Of a DNA stretch of 64,000 nucleotides, positions 35,521-43,719 are shown in pieces. This stretch comes from Pontibacter oryzae. Lineage in GTDB: Bacteria; Bacteroidota; Bacteroidia; Cytophagales; Hymenobacteraceae. The stretch spans positions 620,001 through 684,000 of the forward strand of contig NZ_QWGE01000003.1 in assembly GCF_003576375.1 (NCBI RefSeq), read 5' to 3'. Under the pieces are notes generated by a model. That model was not told the DNA's origin and made no database searches. It saw only the letters and a program-made list of their open reading frames with translations. The translations under genes and the position numbers were made by a program. The stretch's first letter is position 1, and each line of letters starts with the position of its first letter.

Positions 35521-36516
35521 TTATCTTTCCACGGCCTCGTAACTCATGGTTTGGGCAATCTCGTCCAGTGTGTCGTAGATTTCCTGGATGTCCTCGGACT
35601 GCACCAGCTTCATGCGCAGGGGCTTAAAGTGCGGCAGCCCCCGGAAGTAGTTGGTGTAGTGGCGGCGCATCTCAAAAATGCCGAGTTTGTCGCCCTTCCA
35701 CTCCAGCGAGTGCGTAAAGTGCTGGCGGCATACTTCCACACGCTCCTCCAGGGTTGGCCCCGGTAAAATCTCGCCGGTTTTCATATAATGTTTGATCTCG
35801 TTAAAGATCCAGGGGTAACCTATACTTGCGCGGCCGATCATGATGCCGTCCACGCCATACTTGTTGCGGTACTCCAGGGCCTTCTGCGGCGAGTCGATGT
35901 CACCGTTTCCGAAGATCGGGATGTGCATGCGCGGGTTATTCTTGACCTCTGCAATCAGGCTCCAGTCGGCTTCGCCCTTATACATCTGCACGCGGGTGCG
36001 GCCATGTATACTCAGGGCTTTAATGCCGATGTCCTGCAGTCTTTCGGCGGTTTCTACAATAAATTTGGTGTTCTCGTCCCAGCCCAGGCGGGTTTTCACG
36101 GTAACCGGTAGGTTGGTCGCTTTCACGATCTCCTCGGTCATCTTTACCATTTTAGGGATATCGCGCAACAAAGCGGCACCTGCGCCCTTGCAGGCCACGT
36201 TTTTGACCGGGCAACCGTAGTTTATATCTATCAGGTCGGGGCCAGCCTGCGATGAAACAATGGCCGCCTCGCGCATCGACTCGATGTCAGAACCGAAAAT
36301 CTGAATACCGATAGGGCGCTCGTAGTCAAAAATGTCGAGTTTTTGTACGCTTTTGGCAGCGTCACGTATCAAACCCTCAGAAGAGATAAACTCCGTGTAC
36401 ATCAGGTCGGCACCGTTGGCTTTGCATACCTTACGGAACGGCGGGTCGCTTACGTCCTCCATGGGGGCAAGCAGCAACGGAAACTCTCCTAGCTCTATGT
36501 TAGCAATCTTTACCAA
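35521..36516 (-). CDS. dusB: tRNA-dihydrouridine synthase DusB
   Basis: 331 residues. This FMN enzyme reduces uridines in the tRNA D-loop with NADPH. N-terminal LLLAPMEDVSDPPFR, the catalytic Cys102 in INYGCPVKNVACKGAGAALL, VTVKTRLGW and LSIHGRTRVQMYKGEADW are Dus signatures; the FMN-phosphate loop is FGNGDI and GVDGIMIGRASIGYPW. The start is a TTG at 36516 giving the common Bacteroidota N-terminus MVKIxNIELGEFPLLLAPME. Divergent from the CPBP protease gene, with only 53 bases between the starts. Confidence 0.93.
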   Translation of the reverse strand: MVKIANIELGEFPLLLAPMEDVSDPPFRKVCKANGADLMYTEFISSEGLIRDAAKSVQKLDIFDYERPIGIQIFGSDIESMREAAIVSSQAGPDLIDINYGCPVKNVACKGAGAALLRDIPKMVKMTEEIVKATNLPVTVKTRLGWDENTKFIVETAERLQDIGIKALSIHGRTRVQMYKGEADWSLIAEVKNNPRMHIPIFGNGDIDSPQKALEYRNKYGVDGIMIGRASIGYPWIFNEIKHYMKTGEILPGPTLEERVEVCRQHFTHSLEWKGDKLGIFEMRRHYTNYFRGLPHFKPLRMKLVQSEDIQEIYDTLDEIAQTMSYEAVER

Positions 36517-36569
36517 AGCAAAATCTATATTTTCGCGTAAATTTACGTCAACTAAACCTAATTACCAGT

Positions 36570-37535
36570 ATGAAAGGTTTCATCTCCAAAGATCTGCATC
36601 CAAGTTGGGTATTATTACTGCTGATAGTATACATGGCGGGCGGCTATTTTATAGCCATGTTTGTGGTAGGCCTGCTGGCAGATTGGATCTTCGGTATCAG
36701 CCTTTTTCAGCTGGCCGATGTGGCCACGAACCCTGCCGCGCACCCGCAGGGCCCCGGCGTAATGTTGCTGCTACAGGGCGTATTGCAGTTCTTTGCCTTT
36801 ATCGTTACGCCGTTGTTTCTGCTGATGTCGTTGGGCTACAAGTTGGATAACTACCTGAACTGGAAAGTGCGGCCGGCCTGGCTGCTGGTGCTGCTCAGCG
36901 GAGCGCTTATCGTGCTGATTATGCCAGCCAACTCCGTGATCATCAACTGGAACGCCAACCTGAACTTCCCGGATTTTATGAGTGGCTTTGAGCAGTGGGC
37001 CCGGCAACAGGAAGACCAATTGGCAGAGCTTACCAAACTAATTACGCGCTTCGAAACGGTACCGCAGCTGCTGGTGGGTTTGCTGGTTTTTGCAGCCATA
37101 CCTGCTATTGGCGAGGAGCTGGTGTTTCGGGGCATTACGCAGCGGCAGCTGTATCGCTGGAGCGGCAATATGCACGTGGCCATTTGGGTAACGGGCATCA
37201 TCTTCGGGGCGATACACGTGCAGTTCTTCGGGTTTGTGCCGCGGGCCATACTTGGGGCGCTGTTCGGTTACCTATACTTCTGGTCCGGGCGCATCAGCGT
37301 GCCTATAATAGCGCACTTTGTTAACAACGGGTTTACTGTATTTATGCTATACTTGCATCAAACCCGCACCATCGACGCAGATATTGAGAGCACGGACACA
37401 ATGCCGCTCTATAGTATAGCGTTGTCGGTGCTGATAAGTGCGGCAATTCTATACTACCTTTACCAGAACTTTGCCCGCCTGCCCCTGCGGCAGGAGAGCC
37501 TGGCCGAGGCCAACGAGATAGAGGAGCGAACCTAA
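36570..37535 (+). CDS. CPBP-family intramembrane glutamic endopeptidase
   Basis: 321 residues with about eight membrane helices. The CPBP (Rce1/Abi-like) motifs are complete: the catalytic Glu pair in GEELVFRGITQRQL (181-194), His216 in IIFGAIHVQFFG and the last motif VPIIAHFVNNGFTVFML. Members process prenylated or membrane proteins or serve as bacteriocin immunity proteins; the substrate here is unknown. It precedes cdsA by 54 bases on the same strand and may share its transcript. Confidence 0.9.
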   Translation: MKGFISKDLHPSWVLLLLIVYMAGGYFIAMFVVGLLADWIFGISLFQLADVATNPAAHPQGPGVMLLLQGVLQFFAFIVTPLFLLMSLGYKLDNYLNWKVRPAWLLVLLSGALIVLIMPANSVIINWNANLNFPDFMSGFEQWARQQEDQLAELTKLITRFETVPQLLVGLLVFAAIPAIGEELVFRGITQRQLYRWSGNMHVAIWVTGIIFGAIHVQFFGFVPRAILGALFGYLYFWSGRISVPIIAHFVNNGFTVFMLYLHQTRTIDADIESTDTMPLYSIALSVLISAAILYYLYQNFARLPLRQESLAEANEIEERT

Positions 37536-37589
37536 ACAAGCTAAAACCTAACCCTTACACTTGCCGCAGCGCCGGCGCAATTCCTGTTC

Positions 37590-38417
37590 ATGAGTAAAAA
37601 GATCTCCACCCTCAGCAATCTAAACCAACGAATCATAGTAGGGGTGCTGGGCGCCGCTGTTTTTATAGGCGGCATCTGGTATAGCGAGTGGACCTATTTT
37701 CTGCTATTTCTGGGGCTCACGCTGCTGGGCATTTCCGAGTTCTACAATTTAGTGCGGGTGCAGGGTATAAAGCCAAACAAACCATTGGGGCTTATACTTG
37801 GCGGGATGTTTTTTGTCTCGATGTTTCTGGTGCAAAAAGAATCCATGCCCGGCGAGGTGCTATACTTATCGTTGCCTGTGTTGTTCCTGACGCTGATTCT
37901 GGAGATGTATCGCAAAAAAGCGCAGCCTTTCACTAACATTGCCTTTACCATCACTGGTGTGGCCTACGTGGCCGGGCCATTTGGCTTGCTTAACCTGCTG
38001 GGCTACCTGCACGGCGAGTATAGCTGGCAACCCATACTTGGCCTGATGCTGCTTATCTGGGCGGCCGACACGGGGGCCTACATCTTTGGCAAAAGCTTTG
38101 GCAAGCATAAACTTTTTGAGCGTATTTCGCCGGGCAAAACCTGGGAGGGCTGGGGTGGCGGCACACTGCTGGCCGTGCTGGTAGGCTACGGCATGTCTTT
38201 TTCGTTCGTGGATCTGCAATTGTACCAGTGGGTAGGCATGGCCGTTATCGTGGCTGTGTTTGGCGTGCTCGGCGACTTAACCGAATCCATGCTGAAGCGC
38301 AGCTTGGGCGTAAAAGACTCTGGTACACTGCTGCCGGGCCATGGCGGATTATTAGATCGTTTTGACAGCCTTTTGATGGCAATTCCGTTTATAGTTACTT
38401 TCCTGGAGATCTTCTGA
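37590..38417 (+). CDS. cdsA: Phosphatidate cytidylyltransferase CdsA
   Basis: 275 residues with seven to eight membrane helices. It makes CDP-diacylglycerol from phosphatidic acid and CTP, the branch point of phospholipid synthesis. The C-terminal signature is clear: ESMLKRSLGVKDSGTLLPGHGGLLDRFDSLL, with the conserved KDxGxxxPGHGGxxDRxDS. The psd gene for phosphatidylethanolamine synthesis lies 1.5 kb downstream, separated only by glutamate dehydrogenase; pssA is not in the window. Confidence 0.95.
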   Translation: MSKKISTLSNLNQRIIVGVLGAAVFIGGIWYSEWTYFLLFLGLTLLGISEFYNLVRVQGIKPNKPLGLILGGMFFVSMFLVQKESMPGEVLYLSLPVLFLTLILEMYRKKAQPFTNIAFTITGVAYVAGPFGLLNLLGYLHGEYSWQPILGLMLLIWAADTGAYIFGKSFGKHKLFERISPGKTWEGWGGGTLLAVLVGYGMSFSFVDLQLYQWVGMAVIVAVFGVLGDLTESMLKRSLGVKDSGTLLPGHGGLLDRFDSLLMAIPFIVTFLEIF

Positions 38418-38519
38418 AAAAAATTGCAGCCGCCCTGTAGGAGGTTGTAAGTATAATTCTCAACTTTGCCCCGAAATTCATACAATGATTGATTACTCAC
38501 CCCTAAATTTTTTGAGTAG

Positions 38520-39797
38520 ATGATGTTATATAAAGAGCCAGCACCGATAAAGGACAGAGAAAATCCTTTCGAGTCGATGATGTCGCGCTTCAACATAGCA
38601 GCTGAGGTGCTTGGGTTAGATGAGGAAGTGTACAACGTCCTTAAATCTCCTACTCGCCAGGTAATCGTGAACGTGCCCGTTACGATGGATGACGGCAAAG
38701 TGCGCGTGTTCGAAGGCTTCCGTGTAATGCACTCTAACATTCTGGGGCCATCAAAGGGCGGTATCCGCTATGCACCGGACGTTTTCCTGGATGAAGTAAA
38801 GGCCCTGGCTGCCTGGATGACCTGGAAGTGCGCTGTTGTGGACATACCTTACGGTGGTGCCAAAGGCGGTATCATCTGCGACCCATACTCTATGTCGGCT
38901 GGCGAGATTGAGCGCTTAACAAGAGCCTATACATCTTCGTTGGTAGATATCTTTGGCCCCGACCAGGATATTCCGGCGCCGGATATGGGCACAGGCCCAC
39001 GCGAGATGGCCTGGCTGATGGACGAATACTCTAAAACCAAAGGTTCAACCACGCACGCTGTGGTAACAGGCAAGCCGCTTGTACTTGGTGGCTCGTTGGG
39101 CCGCGTAGAAGCTACCGGTCGTGGCGTGATGGTATCGGCGATGGCTGCCATGGAGAAGCTAGGCATGGACCCGCATAAATCTACTGCCGTGGTGCAGGGC
39201 TTTGGTAACGTAGGCTCATGGGCTGCTAAACTGATGGCCGAGCGCGGTGTTAAAATACTTGGCGTAAGCGACGTAAGCGGAGCATACTGGAACGATAAAG
39301 GCATCGATATAGAAGAAGCCATCGAGTATAAAAACGCACACAATGGCCGCTTAGAAGGCTTTACCGGCGCCGAGCAAATGAACCCGGACGACCTACTGAC
39401 TGCTAAGGTAGACGTGTTGGTGCCTGCCGCCGTGGAAGATGTGATCACGATCCATAACGTGGATAAAATCCAGGCCCGCCTGATTGTGGAGGGTGCCAAC
39501 GGCCCTACTTCTTACAAGGCCGATAACATCATCAACGAAAAAGGCATTATGGTTGTGCCGGATATCCTAGCGAACTCTGGTGGTGTAACCGTATCATACT
39601 TTGAGTGGGTACAGAACCGCATGGGCTTTAAATGGACGCTGGACCGCGTAAACGAACGCGCCGAGCGCATTATGAATGAAGCCTTTGAGCGCGTTTATGC
39701 GGCATCACAAAAATATAATGTGCCAATGCGAATAGCGGCCTACATCGTTGCAATCGACAAAGTAGCGATGACATATAAGTACCGCGGCGGATTCTAA
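38520..39797 (+). CDS. gdhA: Glutamate dehydrogenase
   Basis: 425 residues, hexameric GDH type. It interconverts glutamate and 2-oxoglutarate plus ammonia. The substrate loop PSKGGIRY (78-84), Lys103 in MTWKCAVVDIPYGGAKGG with Lys115, and the catalytic Asp145 in IPAPDMGT are all in place. The Rossmann domain has VVQGFGNVGSWAAKL. Cofactor preference cannot be set from sequence alone; the Asp in VSDVSGA might favour NAD. It sits between the phospholipid genes cdsA and psd with gaps of about 100-120 bases. Confidence 0.93.
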   Translation: MMLYKEPAPIKDRENPFESMMSRFNIAAEVLGLDEEVYNVLKSPTRQVIVNVPVTMDDGKVRVFEGFRVMHSNILGPSKGGIRYAPDVFLDEVKALAAWMTWKCAVVDIPYGGAKGGIICDPYSMSAGEIERLTRAYTSSLVDIFGPDQDIPAPDMGTGPREMAWLMDEYSKTKGSTTHAVVTGKPLVLGGSLGRVEATGRGVMVSAMAAMEKLGMDPHKSTAVVQGFGNVGSWAAKLMAERGVKILGVSDVSGAYWNDKGIDIEEAIEYKNAHNGRLEGFTGAEQMNPDDLLTAKVDVLVPAAVEDVITIHNVDKIQARLIVEGANGPTSYKADNIINEKGIMVVPDILANSGGVTVSYFEWVQNRMGFKWTLDRVNERAERIMNEAFERVYAASQKYNVPMRIAAYIVAIDKVAMTYKYRGGF

Positions 39798-39847
39798 AAT
39801 ATATTTTTTAGAAGAATAAGCGAAAGATTATATAATTTTGAAGCAGG

Positions 39848-39881
39848 TAATAGCCCATCCATAAAACTGGATGGGCTATTA
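39848..39881. terminator. Perfect 14-bp hairpin after glutamate dehydrogenase gene
   Basis: TAATAGCCCATCCA pairs perfectly with TGGATGGGCTATTA around a TAAAAC loop. No T-run follows on either strand, so it could end transcription weakly, stabilise the gdhA mRNA 3' end or regulate psd. Confidence 0.6.
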
Positions 39882-39918
39882 TGAGTTATAAAAGTACCTG
39901 CGGCAAACACATAAACGG

Positions 39919-40602
39919 ATGAAAATTCATAAAGAAGGACGGAGAATTTTATTTATCACATTGTTAATTCTGGTAGTGCTAAACCTGCTGCTTTATAACT
40001 TTAATGCAGAGAATGGCACCTTTAACAGAATATTCTCCGCCGTTTCAGCCGTTCTCTTCCTGCTGATCCTGCAGTTTTTCCGTAGCCCTTACCGCAACCT
40101 GTTGCTGCACGAAGACTTGATTATTGCCCCAGCCGATGGCAAGGTGGTAGTGATTGAGGAAGTGGAAGAGCCAGAATATTTCCAGGACAAGCGCAAGCAG
40201 ATCTCGATCTTCATGTCGCCGATCAACGTGCACATTACGCGCAACCCAGTTTCTGGCATCGTAAAGTATTTCAAGTATCACCCGGGCAACTACTTTGTGG
40301 CCTGGCACCCAAAATCGAGCACGCAAAATGAGCGTACTACTGTTGTGGTGGAGTCTACGGCTGGGCCTGAGGTGCTTTTCCGCCAGATTGCCGGAGCCAT
40401 GGCGCGCCGCATCGTATGGTATGTAAGCGAAGGTGATGAAGTAAGCCAGGGCGAGGAATTCGGGTTTATTAAATTCGGCTCCCGCGTAGATATCTTCGTG
40501 CCACTGGATACAGAGATTAAAGCAGAGCTAGGCCAGAAAACCAAAGGCGGGCAAACGGTAATCGCGCAGCTAAAAACGCCAGCACCTACGCTGTTTGGGT
40601 AA
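39919..40602 (+). CDS. psd: Phosphatidylserine decarboxylase (short form)
   Basis: 227 residues. The proenzyme cleaves itself between Gly187 and Ser188 in FIKFGSRVDIFVP to create the pyruvoyl group, then converts phosphatidylserine to phosphatidylethanolamine. Two N-terminal hydrophobic stretches (about 10-27 and 38-54) place it at the membrane. The conserved PADGKVV, FMSPINVHITRNPVSG and ARRIVWYVSEGDEVSQGEEFG segments belong to the short archaetidyl/phosphatidylserine decarboxylase type common in Bacteroidota. It is followed by a terminator and a repeat element. Confidence 0.93.
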   Translation: MKIHKEGRRILFITLLILVVLNLLLYNFNAENGTFNRIFSAVSAVLFLLILQFFRSPYRNLLLHEDLIIAPADGKVVVIEEVEEPEYFQDKRKQISIFMSPINVHITRNPVSGIVKYFKYHPGNYFVAWHPKSSTQNERTTVVVESTAGPEVLFRQIAGAMARRIVWYVSEGDEVSQGEEFGFIKFGSRVDIFVPLDTEIKAELGQKTKGGQTVIAQLKTPAPTLFG

Positions 40603-40609
40603 TACTTCT

Positions 40610-41003
40610 GCGTATCACGACACACGTATTACGTATCACGATAGTTAATTAAAAAGGCCGCTGCAAGTATAAACTGCAGCGGCCTTCTTAATTTATCTGA
40701 ATCAGGATTCGCATGAGCGCCTTGCCCTGCCGCGAGTTTAGCGTAAGCGTAACTCGTGGCTAAGTATAAGATTGAGTTGTCAACTCAACTGTCCCGAAGG
40801 GACAAAGCAAACCATGAGAGCACTTCTGCTTTGCAATGATGCATATCTATAGTCTTTTGCCTTCTCTCTTATCGCCCAGAACGCAAGTTGAAAACTTGCC
40901 CCATTTCAGCCACGAGTTACGCTTACGCTAAACTCGCGGCAGTAACTGCAGTAATTGTAACTATCTGGAAGTCGTACTACGTGTGTCGTGCTACCTGATA
41001 CGC
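40610..41003. repeat. Inverted-repeat element (REP/BIME- or MITE-like), about 395 bp
   Basis: Two 35-base arms, 40727-40761 and 40908-40942, are exact reverse complements of each other; each is itself an imperfect palindrome (CGAGTT...AACTCG around GCGTAAGCG). Outside them lie degenerate terminal repeats: 40610-40633 (GCGTATCA then GACACACGTATTACG) and, inverted, 40973-41003. Between the arms are smaller palindromes (GAGTTGTCAACTC, TGTCCCGAAGGGACA). No ORF is present. The form fits a non-coding mobile or RAYT-associated repeat; copies elsewhere in the genome would decide. It fills the gap between psd and msrC. Confidence 0.7.
40654..40686 (+). terminator. Terminator of psd, with the AAGTATAA word in its loop
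   Basis: AAGGCCGCTGCA pairs perfectly with TGCAGCGGCCTT; the 9-base loop reads AGTATAAAC, a copy of the recurrent motif. It is located inside the larger inverted-repeat element 40610-41003. Confidence 0.85.
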
Positions 41004-41008
41004 TAAAT

Positions 41009-41491
41009 CTAATACCAGCTTTCTACCAGCTTCATAACCTGCTCCAGGTATTTCTGATCTACCTCATCGAAGTCGTTTAGCTTGTCGCTGTCTACATCCA
41101 AAACCAGTTTTACCTCGCCGTTTACGATGGCTGGCAGTACAATTTCTGATTTAGAGTCGCTGCTGCAGGCGATGTGCCCCGGGAAAGCCTCCACATCGGG
41201 TACCAGCATGGTTTTTTGCTGTGTGTAACAAGCGCCGCAAACGCCTTTGTGGTAGGGGATGCGCGTGCAGGCAATCGGCCCCTGAAACGGACCCAGCACC
41301 AACTGCCCCTCCTTGTTAAAGTATACGCCCACCCAAAAGAAGCCCATACCCTGGCGCAAGGCAGCCACCAGATTGGATATATTGGCAATCAGGTCGGTCT
41401 CGCCAGTTGTGAGTGCCTCGATCTGCGGGAGAAGTGCTTTGTATTTTTCCTCTTTGCTGAGGTTTGCATCTATCAAAAGTGATTCTGCCAT
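41009..41491 (-). CDS. msrC: Free methionine-(R)-sulfoxide reductase (GAF domain)
   Basis: 160 residues forming one GAF domain. It reduces free methionine-R-sulfoxide through thiol chemistry. Cys75, Cys85 and Cys109 have the same spacing (10 and 24) as Cys84, Cys94 and Cys118 of E. coli fRMsr. The surrounding sequence GPIACTRIPYHKGVCGACYT and VPDVEAFPGHIACSSDSKSEI is typical. An extra Cys88 is present. It follows ribD on the same strand after 71 bases. Confidence 0.92.
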   Translation of the reverse strand: MAESLLIDANLSKEEKYKALLPQIEALTTGETDLIANISNLVAALRQGMGFFWVGVYFNKEGQLVLGPFQGPIACTRIPYHKGVCGACYTQQKTMLVPDVEAFPGHIACSSDSKSEIVLPAIVNGEVKLVLDVDSDKLNDFDEVDQKYLEQVMKLVESWY

Positions 41492-41562
41492 GTGATAATT
41501 TTGAATGAGTGATGTATGAATGACTGAATAAGTAAGTCCGGATCTGTGAAATCGGCTAAAGT

Positions 41563-42594
41563 CTACTGCCTAAGGAAATGCAACAGCTGGTCGGGGCCTA
41601 ATGTTTGAATGCTTTTTAGCTGGCCGTAAACCATACTTGGTGCTTTTATGCCGGCAGCCAGTGTTTTATGCAGACTTTTAAAAACCATTGCCTCGTCCCA
41701 GAGGTTTGCCTGTAGCAGACTTTCCAGCAAAAACGTGCCACCCTCAACTAGTACAGAAAGAACGTTGCGCTGGTACAGGTCCTGCATAATCTGCGGAAGG
41801 ATAGGCTGTTGCTCGTCTAGCTGCGCAAAGTATACATTCTCGCGGTTTTCCTGTTGCTTGTAAGTATAAACTACCGTAGGCTGGCTGCCATCAAACAGGT
41901 GGAGGTGCGGTGGTAGTAGCAGTTGCTTGTCGATAACCAGGCGCAGGGGAGGCTGCCCGTGCCAGAGGCGGGTGTTCAGGCGCGGGTTATCGTAAAGGGC
42001 TGTGCGGCTGCCTACCATAATTGCTTGCTCCTCGGAGCGCCACTTGTGCACCAGCCGCTGCGCCAGCTTGCCACTGATTTGCTCTTGCTGATAATTTGCC
42101 GCAGCAATAAACCCATCGGCGGTTTCGGCCCACTTTAAGAGTATAAAAGGGCGCTTCTGGCTATGAAACGTGAAGAAACGCTTGTTCAGCTCTAGTCCCT
42201 CGTCTTCCAGCATGCCAACTTTAACCATAGCGCCAGCCTCGAAAAGCTTCCTGATGCCTCGGCCTGCCACCAGTGGGTTCGGGTCGGTGTTGCATATAAC
42301 CACATCTTTCACGCCATGGCTGATGAGCAAATCGGCACAAGGAGGCGTTTTGCCGTAGTGCGAGCAGGGCTCCAACGTAACATATATCCGGCTTTTAGGC
42401 AACAGGCTTTTATCTGCCACGGCGGCTATAGCGTTTACCTCGGCATGCGGCCCGCCATACTTCCGGTGCCAGCCTTCCCCGATAATCTGCCCCTTGTGCA
42501 CCACCACGCAGCCAACCATTGGGTTTGGGCTAGCGTGGTCGGCACCTAACCGGGCCTGTTCCAAAGCGCGTCGCATGTATCGTTCGTCAGACAT
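41563..42594 (-). CDS. ribD: Bifunctional riboflavin biosynthesis deaminase/reductase RibD
   Basis: 343 residues. The N-terminal deaminase has the zinc ligands His50 (PHAEVNAI, with catalytic Glu52), Cys77 and Cys86 (EPCSHYGKTPPC). The C-terminal reductase (about 145-343) includes RPFILLKWAETADGFIA and VLVEGGTFLLESLL. Together they carry out the second and third steps of riboflavin synthesis from GTP. No FMN riboswitch or other rib gene is seen in the window. It is divergent from prmC across a repeat-containing spacer. Confidence 0.94.
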   Translation of the reverse strand: MSDERYMRRALEQARLGADHASPNPMVGCVVVHKGQIIGEGWHRKYGGPHAEVNAIAAVADKSLLPKSRIYVTLEPCSHYGKTPPCADLLISHGVKDVVICNTDPNPLVAGRGIRKLFEAGAMVKVGMLEDEGLELNKRFFTFHSQKRPFILLKWAETADGFIAAANYQQEQISGKLAQRLVHKWRSEEQAIMVGSRTALYDNPRLNTRLWHGQPPLRLVIDKQLLLPPHLHLFDGSQPTVVYTYKQQENRENVYFAQLDEQQPILPQIMQDLYQRNVLSVLVEGGTFLLESLLQANLWDEAMVFKSLHKTLAAGIKAPSMVYGQLKSIQTLGPDQLLHFLRQ

Positions 42595-42604
42595 AGGGAA
42601 AGTT

Positions 42605-42690
42605 GGGAAGTTTGGAAGTTAGAAGGTTAAAAAGTTAGTGTGTTAGAGAGTATAACTCCTAAACTCTATAACTCTTCAGCTTTCTAACTC
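42605..42690. repeat. Degenerate GTTAGA/AACTCT repeat tract
   Basis: Imperfect units such as GGAAGTTAGAAGG, GTTAAAAAGTTAG and GTTAGAGAG, followed by their complements (CTCTATAACTCT, TTTCTAAC), so the tract can fold into a loose hairpin. It resembles the tract at 25691-25730. Located in the ribD-prmC divergent spacer. Confidence 0.5.
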
Positions 42691-42698
42691 AAATAGTT

Positions 42699-42714
42699 TA
42701 TTTTTGCAAAGATA
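42699..42714. promoter_or_regulatory. Back-to-back -7 elements for prmC (+) and ribD (-)
   Basis: TATTTTTG (42699-42706) on the plus strand abuts CAAAGATA (42707-42714), which reads TATCTTTG on the minus strand. Both fit TAnnTTTG. No TTG at the ideal distance is found for either, so the strength is uncertain. Confidence 0.4.
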
Positions 42715-42738
42715 CCTAAATCAACAGAAAGTATAACC

Positions 42739-43593
42739 GTGGCTACCATCCAACAGTTGCAGCAGCATATTAGGGCAAGTATACAGGATGTTTATCCTGA
42801 GCCGGAGGCAGGAAGTATAACCCAGTTGGTGTTGGAGCATATGCTTCATAAAGACAGACTGCAGCTTTCGCTGGCGCAGCAGGAGCTTGTGGCCCCGGCG
42901 CAGGAGGCGCAAGCGGAACAGGTTATTAAGCGTTTGCAGGCCCAGGAGCCGGTGCAGTATGTGCTGGGCACGGCGCATTTCTATGGCTTGGACCTGGATG
43001 TAGATGAACGGGTGCTGATCCCGCGGCCCGAAACAGAAGAGCTGGTGCACCTGGCGCTGAAAGAGCATGAAGGCCGGGATAACCTGCACGTGCTGGATAT
43101 TTGCACTGGCAGCGGCTGTATTCCGTTGGCGCTAGCCGCAAACCTATACCAAGCCAAGGTGTATGGACTGGAGGTATCGGAAGGGGCGCTGGCGGTAGCG
43201 CGTGCCAACGCGGCAAAGTATAACCTGCCCGTTACCTGGCTGCACGCTGATATTTTTGAGCCGGTTTCGGGTATAAATCCAAACTCCCTAGATATCATCA
43301 CCAGTAACCCTCCGTATGTGCTGGAGGAGGAAAAGCTGCAGATGCGTGAAAACGTGCTGCAGTATGAACCGCACTTGGCGCTTTTCGTACCTGACCAGGA
43401 TCCGCTGAAATATTACAGGAGAATAGCCGAAGTAGCTTTTGAGCTGCTGCGCGAAGGTGGCAAGCTATACTTTGAGATAAACGAACGCTATGGGCAGGAG
43501 GTGAAAGAGCTGCTATTGGCAGTGAGGTTTAGACAAGCGCAAGTCGTATCAGACCTGTTCGGCAAAGACCGTATGGTACGTGCCGTTCGCTAA
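42739..43593 (+). CDS. prmC: Peptide chain release factor N5-glutamine methyltransferase PrmC
   Basis: 284 residues. It methylates the Gln of the GGQ motif in release factors RF1 and RF2 with S-adenosylmethionine. The SAM-binding motif is VLDICTGSGCIPLALA (about 118-133), and the substrate motif NPPY is residues 190-193. The N-terminal helical release-factor-binding domain contains PVQYVLGTAHFYGL and the linker RVLIPRPETEELV. The start is a GTG at 42739; there is no ATG nearby. Confidence 0.93.
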   Translation: MATIQQLQQHIRASIQDVYPEPEAGSITQLVLEHMLHKDRLQLSLAQQELVAPAQEAQAEQVIKRLQAQEPVQYVLGTAHFYGLDLDVDERVLIPRPETEELVHLALKEHEGRDNLHVLDICTGSGCIPLALAANLYQAKVYGLEVSEGALAVARANAAKYNLPVTWLHADIFEPVSGINPNSLDIITSNPPYVLEEEKLQMRENVLQYEPHLALFVPDQDPLKYYRRIAEVAFELLREGGKLYFEINERYGQEVKELLLAVRFRQAQVVSDLFGKDRMVRAVR

Positions 43594-43719
43594 GAGTACA
43601 TACCTTTTTAAGATGAAATCATCAAAAGTATAGCTTTAAATTGTACTTTTGAAGTAAGCTGGCCAAAGGAGCCGGATATAAAAGTATAAAGGGCAGTCGA
43701 TAAGCTGCCCATATGTATA

